From Owenia fusiformis (taxonomy: Eukaryota > Annelida > Polychaeta > Sabellida > Oweniidae), in contig CAIIXF020000012.1 in NCBI GenBank assembly GCA_903813345.2, positions 14,688,020-14,752,019 on the forward strand: a stretch of 64,000 nt of DNA, read 5' to 3'. How positions within the stretch are numbered: the stretch's first letter is position 1; the number at the start of each line of letters is the position of its first letter. The notes beneath the pieces are model-generated. The model had not been told where the DNA came from. It was given only the letters and a program-made list of their open reading frames with translations, and did not search any database. The position numbers were made by a program, and so were the translations under genes. This document shows, in pieces, positions 45,368 to 57,034 of this stretch.

Positions 45368-46855
45368 TGAACATACATGTAGATACTTTGCTTCAAAAGT
45401 CTAAAAAGATTTACCAATTTCGCTTTCATAATGTACCGTGGACATTAGGTAGTCATTTTCTGCCAAACAAAGCACAAAACACATTTTGTTTCGTTAGAAT
45501 GAACAATTATCGATAAGTATGTGATCAATGTCTATGTATGAGCTCCAGAGCAAATTGAATTTGGGAAAATAAAGCTACAAAATCTACAAAGTATCATTTT
45601 GAGTATAGGGTAAATACTAAATGTGATGTTCATTTGTCAAAGTATGGAGACCTGGGAAAGCTCCATCGACGTTTCAACGTAGACATGTCACCTCGTTCTA
45701 ACCACATCCCCCTCCCTCTTCCTAAGTGATATCTAACACGTCTGAAGTATATAATTAAAGGCTAAAAATAATATTATTCATTTTTATGTCAAGGAGAACC
45801 CCCCGGTGTGAGTATCATCTATATCAAGGGTACTGACGCGTGTAAACCCTTTTGAAGAACTAGCCAGTTCATCAACATCAGACTATCATCAATTTGTTCC
45901 ATCAGATCAGGCAACGCTCATTTCTAAAAGATATTGAACGATTTGTCATCGGGGATCAAACCGAGCTTTCTTTACCAAGTAAACGGGCCTTACAGTACGA
46001 CCATTTCCTTAACCTAAAGACAAAGGGACTTGAAATGTCAAACCTTTTCAATGAATCACTAAATTACGCCATCCAAATCATACCCGTCACGTTTTGCCGG
46101 CGTTCTGCTAATCCGGGATAGAATGACATAACAAATCAAATAGAATGGAAGTTTCAGTTAAAGAGAGAATCAGATATAGCAAGCAGGCTAAACAAAAACT
46201 TGTCTCAATTTTTGAATATTTTTGGCTCGTGTCATTCCTTGTCATGTCTATTTTCTAAAAATCACAAAAGTGCATACTTTATTTAAAGAAAACTAAAGAT
46301 TTTTACAATAATGTATTATTTTTCTATAAGAATGTTTACCATTCTTATTATTTGGGAGAATTTAAACTTTTTCTACCCATTTTTGCACTTTGAATCATTA
46401 ATAACTTCACCAATTTAGAACATATTTCGAATCTTTTGGGAGATATTGTATTTGATATTGTAAGGAATAGATTGGCAGGTCAAATATAAAAGTTGCTTGT
46501 AATTTTGTCACCCCCTTTAGATCTGATTCTACCTTTAATTATTGTGAAGGGTATGGTTTAAATCAAAAACTGGGAGCTTTTACCTGTCAATCGCAGAACT
46601 CCTCATCCTTATGAACAGTGGAAATTAGGTAAAGCATAATAATTGTTATTCATTGTGTGATTTGCACATGAACGAAGTCGACGTGACAAAGAGATCTTAG
46701 AATAGATATTGATTTCTAAACAAAAAAGAAAATTAAGGGTGACATGACATCCTAGACTGAAGACCGTGAATAAAGATCCCGTGTTGTCCAATCCCTAAAC
46801 CAATCGTTGTTTCCCTTTTTAAACTGAGAAATATATATAGGTGGCGAGACTAATG
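45368..46855. other. Intergenic, nothing recognised
   Basis: Plus frame 45894-46121 (75 codons) has ordinary amino-acid composition but no family likeness. A 60-codon minus frame is at 46609-46791. Confidence 0.35.
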
Positions 46856-46999
46856 CCGTGGTCACATTTGCGCCGATTTTCAGTACCGGCGCCCGGCCGA
46901 TGAGTATTTTGTTCAGAAAATGCATTTAGTTTTGAACAAAATACTCATCGGCCGGGCGCCGGTGTGGAACTTCGAAGATCGGAGCAAATGTGAACACGG
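46856..46999. mobile_element. 144-bp GC-rich hairpin MITE
   Basis: Ends CCGTGGTCACATTTGCGCCG and the inverse CGGAGCAAATGTGAACACGG. The inner arms are perfect: CACCGGCGCCCGGCCGATGA type, then GTATTTTGTTC against GAACAAAATAC, with a loop of about 19 bases. Much richer in G and C than its surroundings. Confidence 0.88.
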
Positions 47000-48057
47000 G
47001 ATGAATGCGAGATAGGAAACCAATCCCAAGGTAGGAATGATAAATTGAGAAAAGCCTACCAGGGAATGCCTAGAAATGAAATACGGATACGTCATGTAGC
47101 TCGACGACTTTCATTTGGTTTAATATCCGTAAGAATAGTTCTGTTTCAGATATCCCCGGTTAAAAGGTGTGCCATTTACAACTTGATCAATTAAAGGTAT
47201 TTCATATGATTGATTGTTGAACCCATCGAACCCCCCTGGCTACGGGCCTGTTAATATTTTGGTTGATGGCATGTATATATTTGATCGAGTACCCGCTTCC
47301 CTTCCTGTTCCACCTACCCTCATCTGGACCGGTCGACAATAACTCCAGTTCAAATACATCCTCCTCTAAAAAGCATGATCCCCTTTATATTAACTTAACA
47401 AAGAGTTGAAGATGAAGGCCAATGCTAGGATGAGACTTTACAGAGATAAAAAGATGGGTTCAATTCAATTATAAAACTCTTGGTTTCGTAATTAAACTGG
47501 TTCGCTTAGTTGGGATATGATAAATAAGTCTTGTAGGCTGCTTATTCAGTCCGACAGATCCATTAGGCGGTCTTAATAGTGATATATGCCGATGCTCTGA
47601 TTCAATTCTCAAGAAATTATAACGAAATGATCTCGAAGTGATCTATCCACCCAGATAAAAATACAGCTGGATCGAGGGAACATTAATAAAGGATATATGT
47701 CATATTTAAAAGTTCTTTATGAACAAGTCCCGGTTTTTTATTGCGTTAGAATCGGTAAGGGCATTTCGTAAACCATAACAAAATCTTAACAGGATTAAAT
47801 GAGGATATGATTTTTGAGGGATCTCGTCTCGTGTCTATCCATGAATGGAGATGAGTGCTATGAAAATGTGTCTGCTCTTTACAAACCTTGTGTGAAGAAA
47901 ATCTAGTTTCTGCCGTTTCCCTTGTAAATTGAACCCCAACTCACCAGATTCGCCTTTAACAACATTTTATTTTTCCACAGTGAATTTAAAGGCCCCGTGT
48001 AAAGTTTGAGAATAAAGTTAAATCATTCAAATATCAAGTGTATTGTTAATTGTTTGT
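47000..48057. other. Intergenic; fragment of CAGGCCCGTAGCC repeat
   Basis: A CCCCCCTGGCTACGGGCCTG fragment lies at 47232-47251. Otherwise no feature. Confidence 0.45.
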
Positions 48058-48960
48058 ATTGTATAAAACGTATGTACATACTTAACCTGTTTTACTGTTT
48101 CAATTTGGATCTCAGCACAAATGATCTCTCAAAAGGTTGTAATTGGACAGTTGGACGATGAAGTAGCTGTTGCATCTTATATCGTCTGTGGTTCATTGGA
48201 TGAGATCCCTACATCGACCTTGGGAAAGATGGTTTACCCTCAACTAATGACAGAAGTGTATTATAAATTGTATAACATGTGTGTACATACTTAATCATCT
48301 TTTGTTTCAATTATGATCTTTGCACAGATGATCTCTTAGTGTTGTAATTTGACGATGAGGTAGCAGTAGCATCTAATCTGTAGTTCTATTGGATGAGATG
48401 CTAACACCCCAGTCACATTTGTCGCACGGCGGCCGCAAGTCGACCGCAGAACAATTAAATCGGTGAATTTCTGCGGCGAGCGTAGAAAAACTACGCTCGT
48501 CTTGTGGCCTCCGTACGGCGTATGCAGATTTTTACAGGCCGCAGGGAAGGCGTAGAAATTATAACTCGGAGTTATAATATTTGTTTATTTCTGAGGTCCC
48601 CGTAGAAATCAACTGGCTCAACAAGATTGAATCATTATTTGTCAATGTTTCACGGTCACTTTTCATTTGATATTACATCCTAGCACTATGAATAACATTT
48701 ATAAATTGTACCGATGTAAATAAAATGAAAAAAACTATTATTTATCAATATAAATTTAAAATTCACAGTGCGGCTGCCGTGGGAAATGTGACTGCAAAAG
48801 TATGAGAGCGCAGAAATTCTGCGGCGAGCGTAGAAAAGCTACTGGCCGCAGAAATGATAGACCGCAAGGTCGCCGTAGGAAATGTGACTGGGGTGTAACA
48901 TCGATCTTGCACTCAATTAACGTGTAAAGTGTAAAGTGTGTTGTACATTTTGTATAGATT
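48058..48960. repeat. Tandem duplication of about 210 bp, second copy split by a MITE
   Basis: Copy 1 from about 48058 (TTGTATTGTATAAAACGTAT, GTACATACTTAA, CACAAATGATCTCT, GTTGTAATTGGACAG, GATGAGATCCCTACATCGAC). Copy 2 from about 48262 (AAATTGTATAACATGTGTG, CACAGATGATCTCT, GATGAGATGCTA), interrupted at 48402 and resuming at 48896 with ACATCGATCTTGCACTCAA. Confidence 0.8.
48405..48895. mobile_element. 491-bp PIF/Harbinger-like MITE with TAA duplication
   Basis: Ends CACCCCAGTCACATTT and AAATGTGACTGGGGTG; TAA directly outside both (48402-48404, 48896-48898). GC-rich interior with GGCGGCCGCAAG, TTTCTGCGGCGAGCGTAGAA (twice) and a second AAATGTGACTGC near 48788. Three-base TAA/TTA duplications are typical of PIF/Harbinger. 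No coding frame. Confidence 0.82.
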
Positions 48961-50090
48961 GATAGTCTATGTTCATTTAAACATTAATGTTATCAGCCTC
49001 ATTTTCATTGTACATTGCATGTATCTCCTTTTCATAAAGGGCAATAAAGATATACATACACGCATCGCTTTAAATAACTTGAAAAACCATTTGAGACATT
49101 TTTCCTGAATGATCTAACTTTTAAAAAAGCTGTTCTTCATATAATTTTCAAACATTGGAATTTCCAGCTGTTTTAGAAACAAAAGCTTGGATTTTTAGAT
49201 AATAGATCAGACAAACTATTCAATCAATGATTTTGCATTTGTAAACCGCATTAAAAAAATATTATGTTACGACGGTACGCTGTGATGTCACTCATGTAGC
49301 AAAATATTTTTTCGAAAATTGACAATTTTTTCATATATTTTAATACTGATGTTAAAGTTTCAAAGTAAAGCGATATTGTTGACCTATCAAAGTTGAAACT
49401 AAACAAGATGTTTTAAATATTTATGTACCATTTTTTCTGAACCACTTCTCTGCGCTTTTCAACCATTTTCTTAATTTTGTCGACATAAAATAGGTTAGTA
49501 TGTGTCTTATGTAATTTTGTCAATTATTACACTAAAAGGTATGTTCGTGACAACTAAAAATTTATTAGAAATCCTTCGACATCAACTTTTCTGATAAATA
49601 TGAATTAAATTGAAAAGTTTAATTTATCCACATGGCACACCTTGGTAGCATTGGTAAGGATTATAATATAAGCAAAAGTGGTTTAAACTTTATAAAGGGC
49701 ACTCTTTAAACTAGTGCAATATTGGTATCCAAACTTTCTTCCTGAAGAGGTAGACAAAACGATAAACTGGAAGTTAGGAGATTTTTTGTTTGAAATGTTT
49801 AGAGAAAATAATTCTCATATCCTTGATACAGCACTGTCAATATCCCAGATGCAGTAGAAATAATCTTGATTTACGTCATTAAAGTGTGCGCCAAAGTTTA
49901 AAACTGCGCAGGCGCACCGCTCTCGCTAAACTATATAAAGAGATTACCGGGTACACGATTCAGAGGTAAGCCAGGAAGGCGAACGATCTTCGTCTCGTGA
50001 TGATTTCCCATATAATCGTAACCAGGGAAGTTTCACCATTGAAATTAAAAATTACTATTAGATATACTTTGTAGATGTTATTTATGAAGC
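48961..50090. other. Intergenic with a promoter-like patch
   Basis: Mostly featureless AT-rich DNA. The only notable site is the TATA-like patch at 49932. Confidence 0.35.
49932..49969 (+). promoter_or_regulatory. Possible TATA promoter and splice donor
   Basis: TATATAAA (49932-49939) lies just after a GC-richer patch (CTGCGCAGGCGCACCGC, about 49905-49921). A donor-like AGAG then GTAAGC sits near 49961-49970. The arrangement would suit a short first exon of a plus-strand transcript. No downstream coding exon was seen, so this is speculative. Confidence 0.2.
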
Positions 50091-52133
50091 TATTTAGTGT
50101 TTGCATCAATCAAATGGCTCATTTTGAACATATAAAAAGTATTTGTGTTTTGTTTCCCAGGGAATTGTATTGTATGTATGTAGTACACACATAAATAGTG
50201 TACATTATACAGTACTTGAATAGCCTGGTTTACATAATATTGAAGGGCATGCTGATTACATGCACACGAGTACATGAATGAAGGCCTAATATTGATATAC
50301 GTAGCTTGCATACCTAAATAAAAAATAAACTCTTCTAATCCCCTAATGTAAACACGGCGGTATACGTAGCCCGATTTATCGGGGACTTTAAATATTCAAA
50401 ATTCAGTCAAACTGATGTCATATTTGAAATCTACATGTAAAAATACATCTTAAAATTTGGTTTCGAAAATTGTTTATCAACTTTGAAAATTTAATATTTT
50501 TGAAAATGTGACTTCTAGTTCGGGTTGATTCCCCATAGACCCCATATTACAAAATCACAAAAAGTGAAATATCTTTTTCTTGTATTGGACATATAACATT
50601 TTCTTTTACTGGACATACTTTAATTTGCATAACTAATCGATACATAAGGGCTATATGAAAATTGAACCACTAAAACCTATGTAATTTAAGTTAAAGGGAA
50701 CTTTCTACTATACCCGCCATGCTATCTGACCCGAGCGAGCCACCTGGTGGTGAAACTGGTAACTACCTTCTCGCATTTGCGTTATTGACTTACTCGCCTT
50801 TCCTAGCGGTTAGCAAAACAAAATGCCAAACGTTGACATTGACAGCGCCTGGACAAAGTTTCTCCTCCTTTATTATAGACAAACGTAACCTAAACATGTC
50901 CTTTGCATGTCTATTGCATTCTGCAATTCATATGCGTAGTCAGGAGGGGGTGCGATGAGTGGGAACCAGCTTCCAGCTCAGTTTTGGAGAAAGTTGTATC
51001 ATTGTTTGTAAAATTCAAAGTAAATCTTAAATTAAAAAAATCGAGAGCCAACAGTAAGAAATTCTTTGATCGACCCTTGCACATATCCTTGTTGGTTAAT
51101 CATCGATGAAACTGGAGATTTGAAAAAAGTAAATAACACAATTTGTTGGTAAACGTTGATTGCAATTTTGTCAATTTCCGATCGCTTGCTTTCAACTCGA
51201 GAGTCGGGTTTATTGCTGACATTGTATGCCTCTTATGGTTCGGTGATATTTCCACAGTTTCTAATTTTCCTAATAGCTTAAGCCTATGGCCAAATAACTA
51301 AAAAGAAAGTTATTAAATAGAAAGGGGCAGATCTTGGTAATCGTGTACAGTCAAGGGTTTCATTTGCAACTATTCGATACTCTTAGGCGACAGGGGAGGA
51401 AATGATCAAAGGAAATGTGTAAAAACACAACGGTTTTCCAACCGACCAATTATATGGGTAGATTGACTACAAAAAAATCGATCACTGTTCGAAAATCTTT
51501 TAGCGTTATTAGAAAGTTAAATGTCTTCCTAAACGAATACACAAAAAATCAAACATGAAATCCTTAATGTATTCCTCAGATTATTTTTTTAAATCCTACA
51601 TCAAACCTACATCATTGTCTTTGCTTCAAATCAGTTAAATAGTGACATCGTACATCTGAAGTGTACTTCGGTATATTTTGTCACTGCACCTTGTCGATGG
51701 TTAGGCGTGATTGAGAGAGTAGGCGGTACTGTATGTGCTAAGCGAATCATTGACTTTTTCGTTAGGAGATGTTGATAATGCCCATTTAGAGGATATTGAA
51801 GGTAGCATCACATGCTGATAAGCAAATCCCATTTGGGATTGAGGTTCATGGTTGTCATTAGACTCTAACGCACAGGGCATCAGGGAAAAAATGCAACCAA
51901 CTTTTCAGCCCAAGGCAAATACCCGGGGGCAAATAGGCCTACTCTAACCTTCGGTCATCAACTTTGTAACAAAACCGAAAATTCTTCAATAATTATATCA
52001 TTCACTGAATTTCTGGACAAAGCATTTTCTTATCGATAAACCTCTCCTCGGGTTTGTAGAAAAAAAGAGTACCGGGTAGTAAATCCTCTATGCTGGGTTC
52101 AAACTTTTGGTACCCGGTACCTGGTCGAAAAAA
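50091..52133. other. Intergenic, nothing firm
   Basis: Plus frames 50719-50958 (79 codons) and 50903-51109 are not recognised. A TCAGGAGGGGGTGCGATGAG piece near 50939 recalls the hAT-like family of 1-196. Confidence 0.35.
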
Positions 52134-52307
52134 CCGGTGTAAAAGGGTAGGAGATCCTGTCAAGTTATGGTCCTACTCTCCATTGATTTATATGGTGACC
52201 TAAATACAACTCTTTCCCTCATTATCTTATACACAAATCAGGGCCAGTAAGGGCCGTTAAGAAAGGGGACCATAATCCCTGGGGGACCATCATTTCTTTC
52301 ACACCGG
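52134..52307. mobile_element. 174-bp MITE, CCGGTGTAAAA ends, copy 2
   Basis: Left CCGGTGTAAAAGGGTAGGAG, right TTTCTTTCACACCGG. Interior order as copy 1 (39430-39599), including TTGATTTATATGGTGACCTA and TCAGGGCCAGTAAGGGCCGT. It joins directly to LINE coding sequence on its right, so it probably landed in that LINE. Confidence 0.85.
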
Positions 52308-52926
52308 GTACCAATGCAAAAAACATTACATGATGTCAAATTTTGACAGTGTTTTTTTATTTTATCCATGTAACTTGACCGAACATCTTTTAACTTATTG
52401 CATTCTAATAGGAAATGGCATTCTGAACCGGTTTTCTTGTTACACATTGAACATTTTCTTTCTCCAATAGGGGTAAATGGTTTTGTGTAACGACCTGTTT
52501 CGATTTCTAATTTATGTGCGCTAATTCTTAGCTTTGTAAAGTTATTTCTGTCTGTTTCATTTTTGATTAAATCCAAGTAGGGTTCCTTGTTCCATTTTGC
52601 TTTTATTATCTTATAAAACCTCAATTTACCATTATTTGTTGATTTTATTTTAGTTTCCCAAATAATTGTATGTATCTATTTTCCAGTAATTTCTTAATTT
52701 CTCTTGGTTTTAAGTTTAAATAGTTTGGTGAAGTACCATTGTAAATATATTTAAGTACATCATTGATGTGCGTGAGCCATGATTGTTTATTCATATCTGT
52801 CAGTTGTTTATTTACCTCAAGGGCTCCACGTAGAAGCGAACCGGTTCCTTTATTGTTAATATGATTAAGATATTTCGTTTGTTGAAAAAACAAAGAAATA
52901 CATACATATAAAATCATCATCATCAT
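52308..52926 (-). mobile_element. LINE ORF2 C-terminal relic, frameshifted
   Basis: Two minus-strand frames join across a break near 52630. The upstream frame (52926-52645) reads TDMNKQSWLTHINDVLKYIY and REIKKLLENRYIQLFGKLK. The downstream one (52624-52308) reads LRISAHKLEIETGRYTKPF, then a zinc-knuckle-like segment with CSMCNKK and ECHFLLEC. This is the region after the reverse transcriptase domain of CR1/Jockey-like LINEs. The frame ends in the MITE at 52307. No reverse transcriptase core remains. Confidence 0.78.
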
Positions 52927-53145
52927 GAGAGGCTCCAGAGGCTCAAATTATATTCCCTGAATAGGAGGAAACGGGGAGATATGATACAAGTATACAAGAT
53001 AATGAATGGAATCTACAACTTGAAAAGAGACCAGTTCTTCAAAAAGTCAACATTAACAACAAGAGGACATACATGTACCCACAAAATAAGAAAACCACAG
53101 ACTTTTACTTTGATATATAAGAATCCTGTCTCTACCAATCATTAG
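52927..53145 (+). mobile_element. LINE-like reverse transcriptase C-terminal fragment
   Basis: Open frame ERLQRLKLYSLNRRKRGDMI, QVYKIMNGIYNLKRDQFF, TTRGHT, ending at TAG 53143-53145. RRKRGDMIQVYKIMNGIY is a well-known motif of the C-terminal part of CR1-like pol proteins. It is head to head with the minus-strand LINE piece at 52308-52926. Confidence 0.78.
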
Positions 53146-53330
53146 ATAATTTATCATGTTAGCAGATTCTTTTAATATGATCCCCTCACTCGTCAATAGA
53201 AAAATTGTCTTTTGGTGGTCATTCATGTTTTTAAAATTACTACACAGGTTTTCAAGTTTTTCAATGTGGGATTTTCTGATATACTCCAATTGTTTACATT
53301 TGAATACATAATATAATACCCGGGGAAAGT
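53140..53330 (-). mobile_element. Second minus-strand LINE tail fragment
   Basis: Reads YVFKCKQLEYIRKSHIEKLE, then FLLTSEGIILKESANMINYL. This matches the LINE segment after the zinc knuckle (an HFLFxCPxY-like start, then a KxxFLLTxE motif). It may once have continued the LINE at 52308-52926 but is out of order, so the locus has been rearranged. Confidence 0.5.
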
Positions 53331-54051
53331 TTTAGTATGCTTACACTAGACGAAATGTACTAAGTTAAAACTTTCTTCTGGCGAGTCATGAACCAATCAA
53401 AATTCAGTAATTTATTGAGTCCATAACTAGGGAAACAAGACGCTTTCGCAAGTTTTTAGGTAAGAAATTAGGCCTTTAAAATGCCTCTTATCTATGGTAA
53501 CAGCTCGACCTACTATAAATGATATTTATCATATACAAAAGCATTATCTATTGTAATCTACAATAAAGTTGTATGCGTTTTTAGTTCATTTTAGAGGGCC
53601 CAATTGACCCTCAAACTGACTGGACTTCTGAGAAATTATTTTTGATTTTTTTTAGTTTCTCACTCTCAGTTCTTTATTTTGAAGTGCCACATTGAAAATC
53701 ATGTCAAGTGTTGAACTTGAAAGTGTCAAGTGGAGTTGAAGTTCTTAAGGTTCGATTGAAACACAGAAACTTTTATCAACACCAGACAACTCTTGGCCAA
53801 ACCTAAGAATGTCCATGGATGATATTTGGCCTACAGTGGGGGACAAAAATAAAACTCAACGTTCACAAGTTGTCACAATGAGCTAATTTCCAAGTTTCGT
53901 GTCTCAAACTCTCCCAAGCAGTAGATAAATAATTCCCGTTCACTAAAGTAGCACAATAAATGAATCCAAAGCTTCATACCTGCAAATAATGGATAAATCC
54001 CTACCAAATCGAATGAATGTTTTCATGAATCGCCATGTTTGTTATCCAAGG
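53331..54051. other. Intergenic, nothing recognised
   Basis: AT-rich, no frame over 60 codons. No repeat noted. Confidence 0.35.
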
Positions 54052-54173
54052 ACGGTTGACTCCCAGAATGCAACATCAGTTACCGTATTTACTCATGACA
54101 GGTTTCAAAATGGCGGAACAGCATTTTGAAAGCTGGCACGTGTCATGTTGCATTCTGGGAGCCAATCCTCCGT
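54052..54173. mobile_element. 122-bp hairpin MITE
   Basis: Perfect 16-bp inverted arms CTCCCAGAATGCAACA (54060-54075) and TGTTGCATTCTGGGAG (54146-54161), with a looser ACGG/CCGT match outside. The frame 54035-54232 covers it and is not a gene. Confidence 0.72.
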
Positions 54174-55310
54174 TCCGGCGCAATCGGGCGACAAAATCAC
54201 CTCAACATTTGAAGAGTCGGCATAACATGTGAATATCCATTTCAACTTTTGAAGTTCTTATTTGTCATTAGGGACACAAATTCCACTATATTTGGACTTA
54301 CTCAGACGGAGAAAATAGAGCACTGAATACACTGAGGTAAGAAGGTATTACATGTGCGACAGCATGTAATTTTCATAGCTTTTGCAATTCTTTATGCTCC
54401 CCACTGTACAGTCCAATTCAAAATTTTATTTATAGTCTACTCTAAAAACCCTGGTGTTTGACAATCAAAAAATCCATTTATTCTCTCATTTGGCCATTTT
54501 TTATACTTTTGATTAACTTTAATTTCACCTTAAGATCTTGTCCGTTAGAGACATGGCGGACTACATGTGCGCAAATTAGAAATATAAGCCAATGTCGAAA
54601 TAGCCCCATGATGAAGTAGCCCCATACATCCAAGTTCGACGAACCTCCCCTACTTTGAATTAAAAAAATAAGCAATCAAATGACCATATTGCAAAAGTTT
54701 ATGAAAAAATAGAAACATATGTACAAGACCTAACTTTTGTATATTTTAATTTGTTTTGTAGTTTGGCTATCATATGTGTGGCCTTTTATACTTTGACGCT
54801 TCATTGTCATGTTATTTTCAAAAATATTAACATGGCTGACACTCCCTAAACAGAATTTTGAATCGAAAATTAATCACATCTTTTTAAGAACATTATAAAC
54901 TAGGGAAAGGGGATGTAATGTTGACATACAGGGTAATGTCGACATGAGAAATGTTGTAACTTCGATGCTTAACTTGTTAGAAATTAGATTATTTCAGTTT
55001 CTGGCATGTTCCATTTTGGAACAAATAATATACTGTGCTCCCAGTTAATTTCACAAGTTTTAATTTCGCAAATTTTGATTGTGCAAGTTAAGATCCCATT
55101 ATTCTCTGAATCCTCAAGTTCTGTAAATCAAGTTATCTCATGTACAGTAAGTACACCTACCTAATGTCATATTTGGATAAGATTTACAATTACTACTAGA
55201 TCTTGGTCAACGGCACGCTGCACCTTAACTTCTATTACATCGTCATTTTCGGTTTATTTTATCTAATAAGCCACTGTAACAGACATTTTTGCTAGTATCT
55301 CATTTATCGC
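54174..55310. other. Intergenic, nothing recognised
   Basis: No repeat or coding frame recognised. A 65-codon minus frame lies at 54478-54675. Confidence 0.35.
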
Positions 55311-55318
55311 CAAATAAC

Positions 55319-56067
55319 TAGGGATGTCACGGTTTCCCGATATTGTCCTGTCCCTCGGGACTTTGGTCTCGGGACGGGACAACCCTCGTGTACTGAAGAT
55401 TTTGGTCCATGTTCAGGATATACTACATGTATTTATCATGTATATGACCCTAAAACTTCCCAAATGCACGATAAAATGACCTAAACTAGTATTTTCTTTC
55501 ATTTTTACAACTTATCTGCCGGATTACATTCATGTGTAAATTCCATCTAGTGGCAGTTACTATAAGTGATTATAATAAACGAAAATTCAGGACAGAACGT
55601 GTAGTTTTATCAATAACAGTGTTTTTCTTTAAAAAATGAACAACTTAAAATTAATCTCAGATTACAAGTTTTTGCTCAACATGCGCAGCCCTCTTATGAC
55701 ATTCAAAAGATCGCGCTGCATAAGCATAACTGGAAGTAGACGAAAGTTGTTGAACTTAACTGTTGTATTAATTATGTCCTGTCAGGTTCCAAATGTCCCT
55801 GTGTTCTCCACAAGATTTTTTCTCAAGTGGGTGCAAAATTCTGGTTTTCACAAATCATCAAAAATTGGTCAAAATATGACCATTTTTCATTATTTTTCTC
55901 ATTTTCAAGTTGGTGCAAAGGGATTTGCAGGTGGGTGCAAGCCTTTTTAGGTCTCAAGGGTGTTGCGCCCACTTAATGCTTTAATGCTGGGGAGATCACT
56001 GTGTCCGGTCCAAAAATGGATAGGATCCTGTTCCGTCCCGAAATATTTTTGTCCCTTGACATCCCTA
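55319..56067. mobile_element. 749-bp hAT non-autonomous element with 8-bp target duplication
   Basis: Ends TAGGGATGTCA and TGACATCCCTA. The octamer CAAATAAC is exact on both sides (55311-55318, 56068-56075), which is diagnostic of hAT insertion. Inside, CGGGACTTTGGTCTCGGGAC and GTCCCTTG/GTTCCGTCCCG give further short inverted matches. The plus frame 55636-55950 (104 codons) is not a transposase. A smaller inverted pair, AAGTGGGTGCAA (about 55826) and TTGCGCCCACTT (about 55965), suggests a nested insertion. Confidence 0.9.
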
Positions 56068-56075
56068 CAAATAAC

Positions 56076-56680
56076 ACTGGATAAATGATTTTCAATTCGC
56101 GAAATGCAATGAAGTCCTAGGTAATTTCACAAATCCCAGGGATTTAATTGACAATATCAAGAAGATCATTTTCGTGATTTTACTACAATTGCACATTGCT
56201 TTTCCATAGATCAGGAGCAAATAAACAACTAGGTGTGGAAGTTACCCCATATGTCAAAGTTACCCTAAATTGAAGCGAAATGGCGTCTACGTTATATTAT
56301 ACAACTTTTCCTTAATTAAATCACTAAGATTAAAGATTTATTCATTTTTTAGTGCCTTTTTGTAAATTTCTACAAATAATCTTGTGCAGATTGTTGATAT
56401 TATGTTGGTCTCATAGAAAAAACTACCATTAATTTGTTGAAGAATGTTAAATATTAGAAGTCGAGATTTATGATCATTCAATATGTAGACTTAAAGACAT
56501 TGTAAACATTTATTTATGAGCTTTTTGTTAGAGATTTCATTAGAGATAAACAGATAGGAGGTGTAAACAAACATTCATTGTTGGCTATTACTGTCTAACA
56601 AAAGAAATAAAAATGCCATCCAAAAATAAGAAAAAAGTAAGCTCCATTTAAAGGCCAGAGTTGGACTGAAATCTTATAAT
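56076..56680. other. Intergenic, nothing recognised
   Basis: AT-rich spacer; no frame or repeat noted. Confidence 0.35.
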
Positions 56681-56800
56681 GAATAGGCCAATATTCCTGA
56701 AATAGAAATTCCTCTTTTAAATAGGCCAATATTCCTGAAATAGAAATTCCTCTTTTAAATAGGCCTACATGTATACTCCTGAAATAGAACTTTCATTTTT
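56681..56800. repeat. 38-bp tandem repeat
   Basis: Two near-exact units (AATAGGCCAATATTCCTGAA, ATAGAAATTCCTCTTTTA) followed by a third diverged one with AATAGGCCTACATGTATACT. Confidence 0.9.
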
Positions 56801-57034
56801 TAATTTTCATACATCCAAATGCAAATAGACCATTGGAAAGGTAGATTTGTATCATTATCTAAAATGTTTGGGATTCCTTTTAACTTTTTAATTTCACAAT
56901 CTGATTTGGTAATATTTACATAAAGTTTCATCATAACTCTGAAAGTATTAAGAGACCTAAGAGTCTAGGGGTCATTTTATTATTTTTTACAAAAAAATTA
57001 TGTTTTTACTTGTCCATTATTGGGATTACCTACT

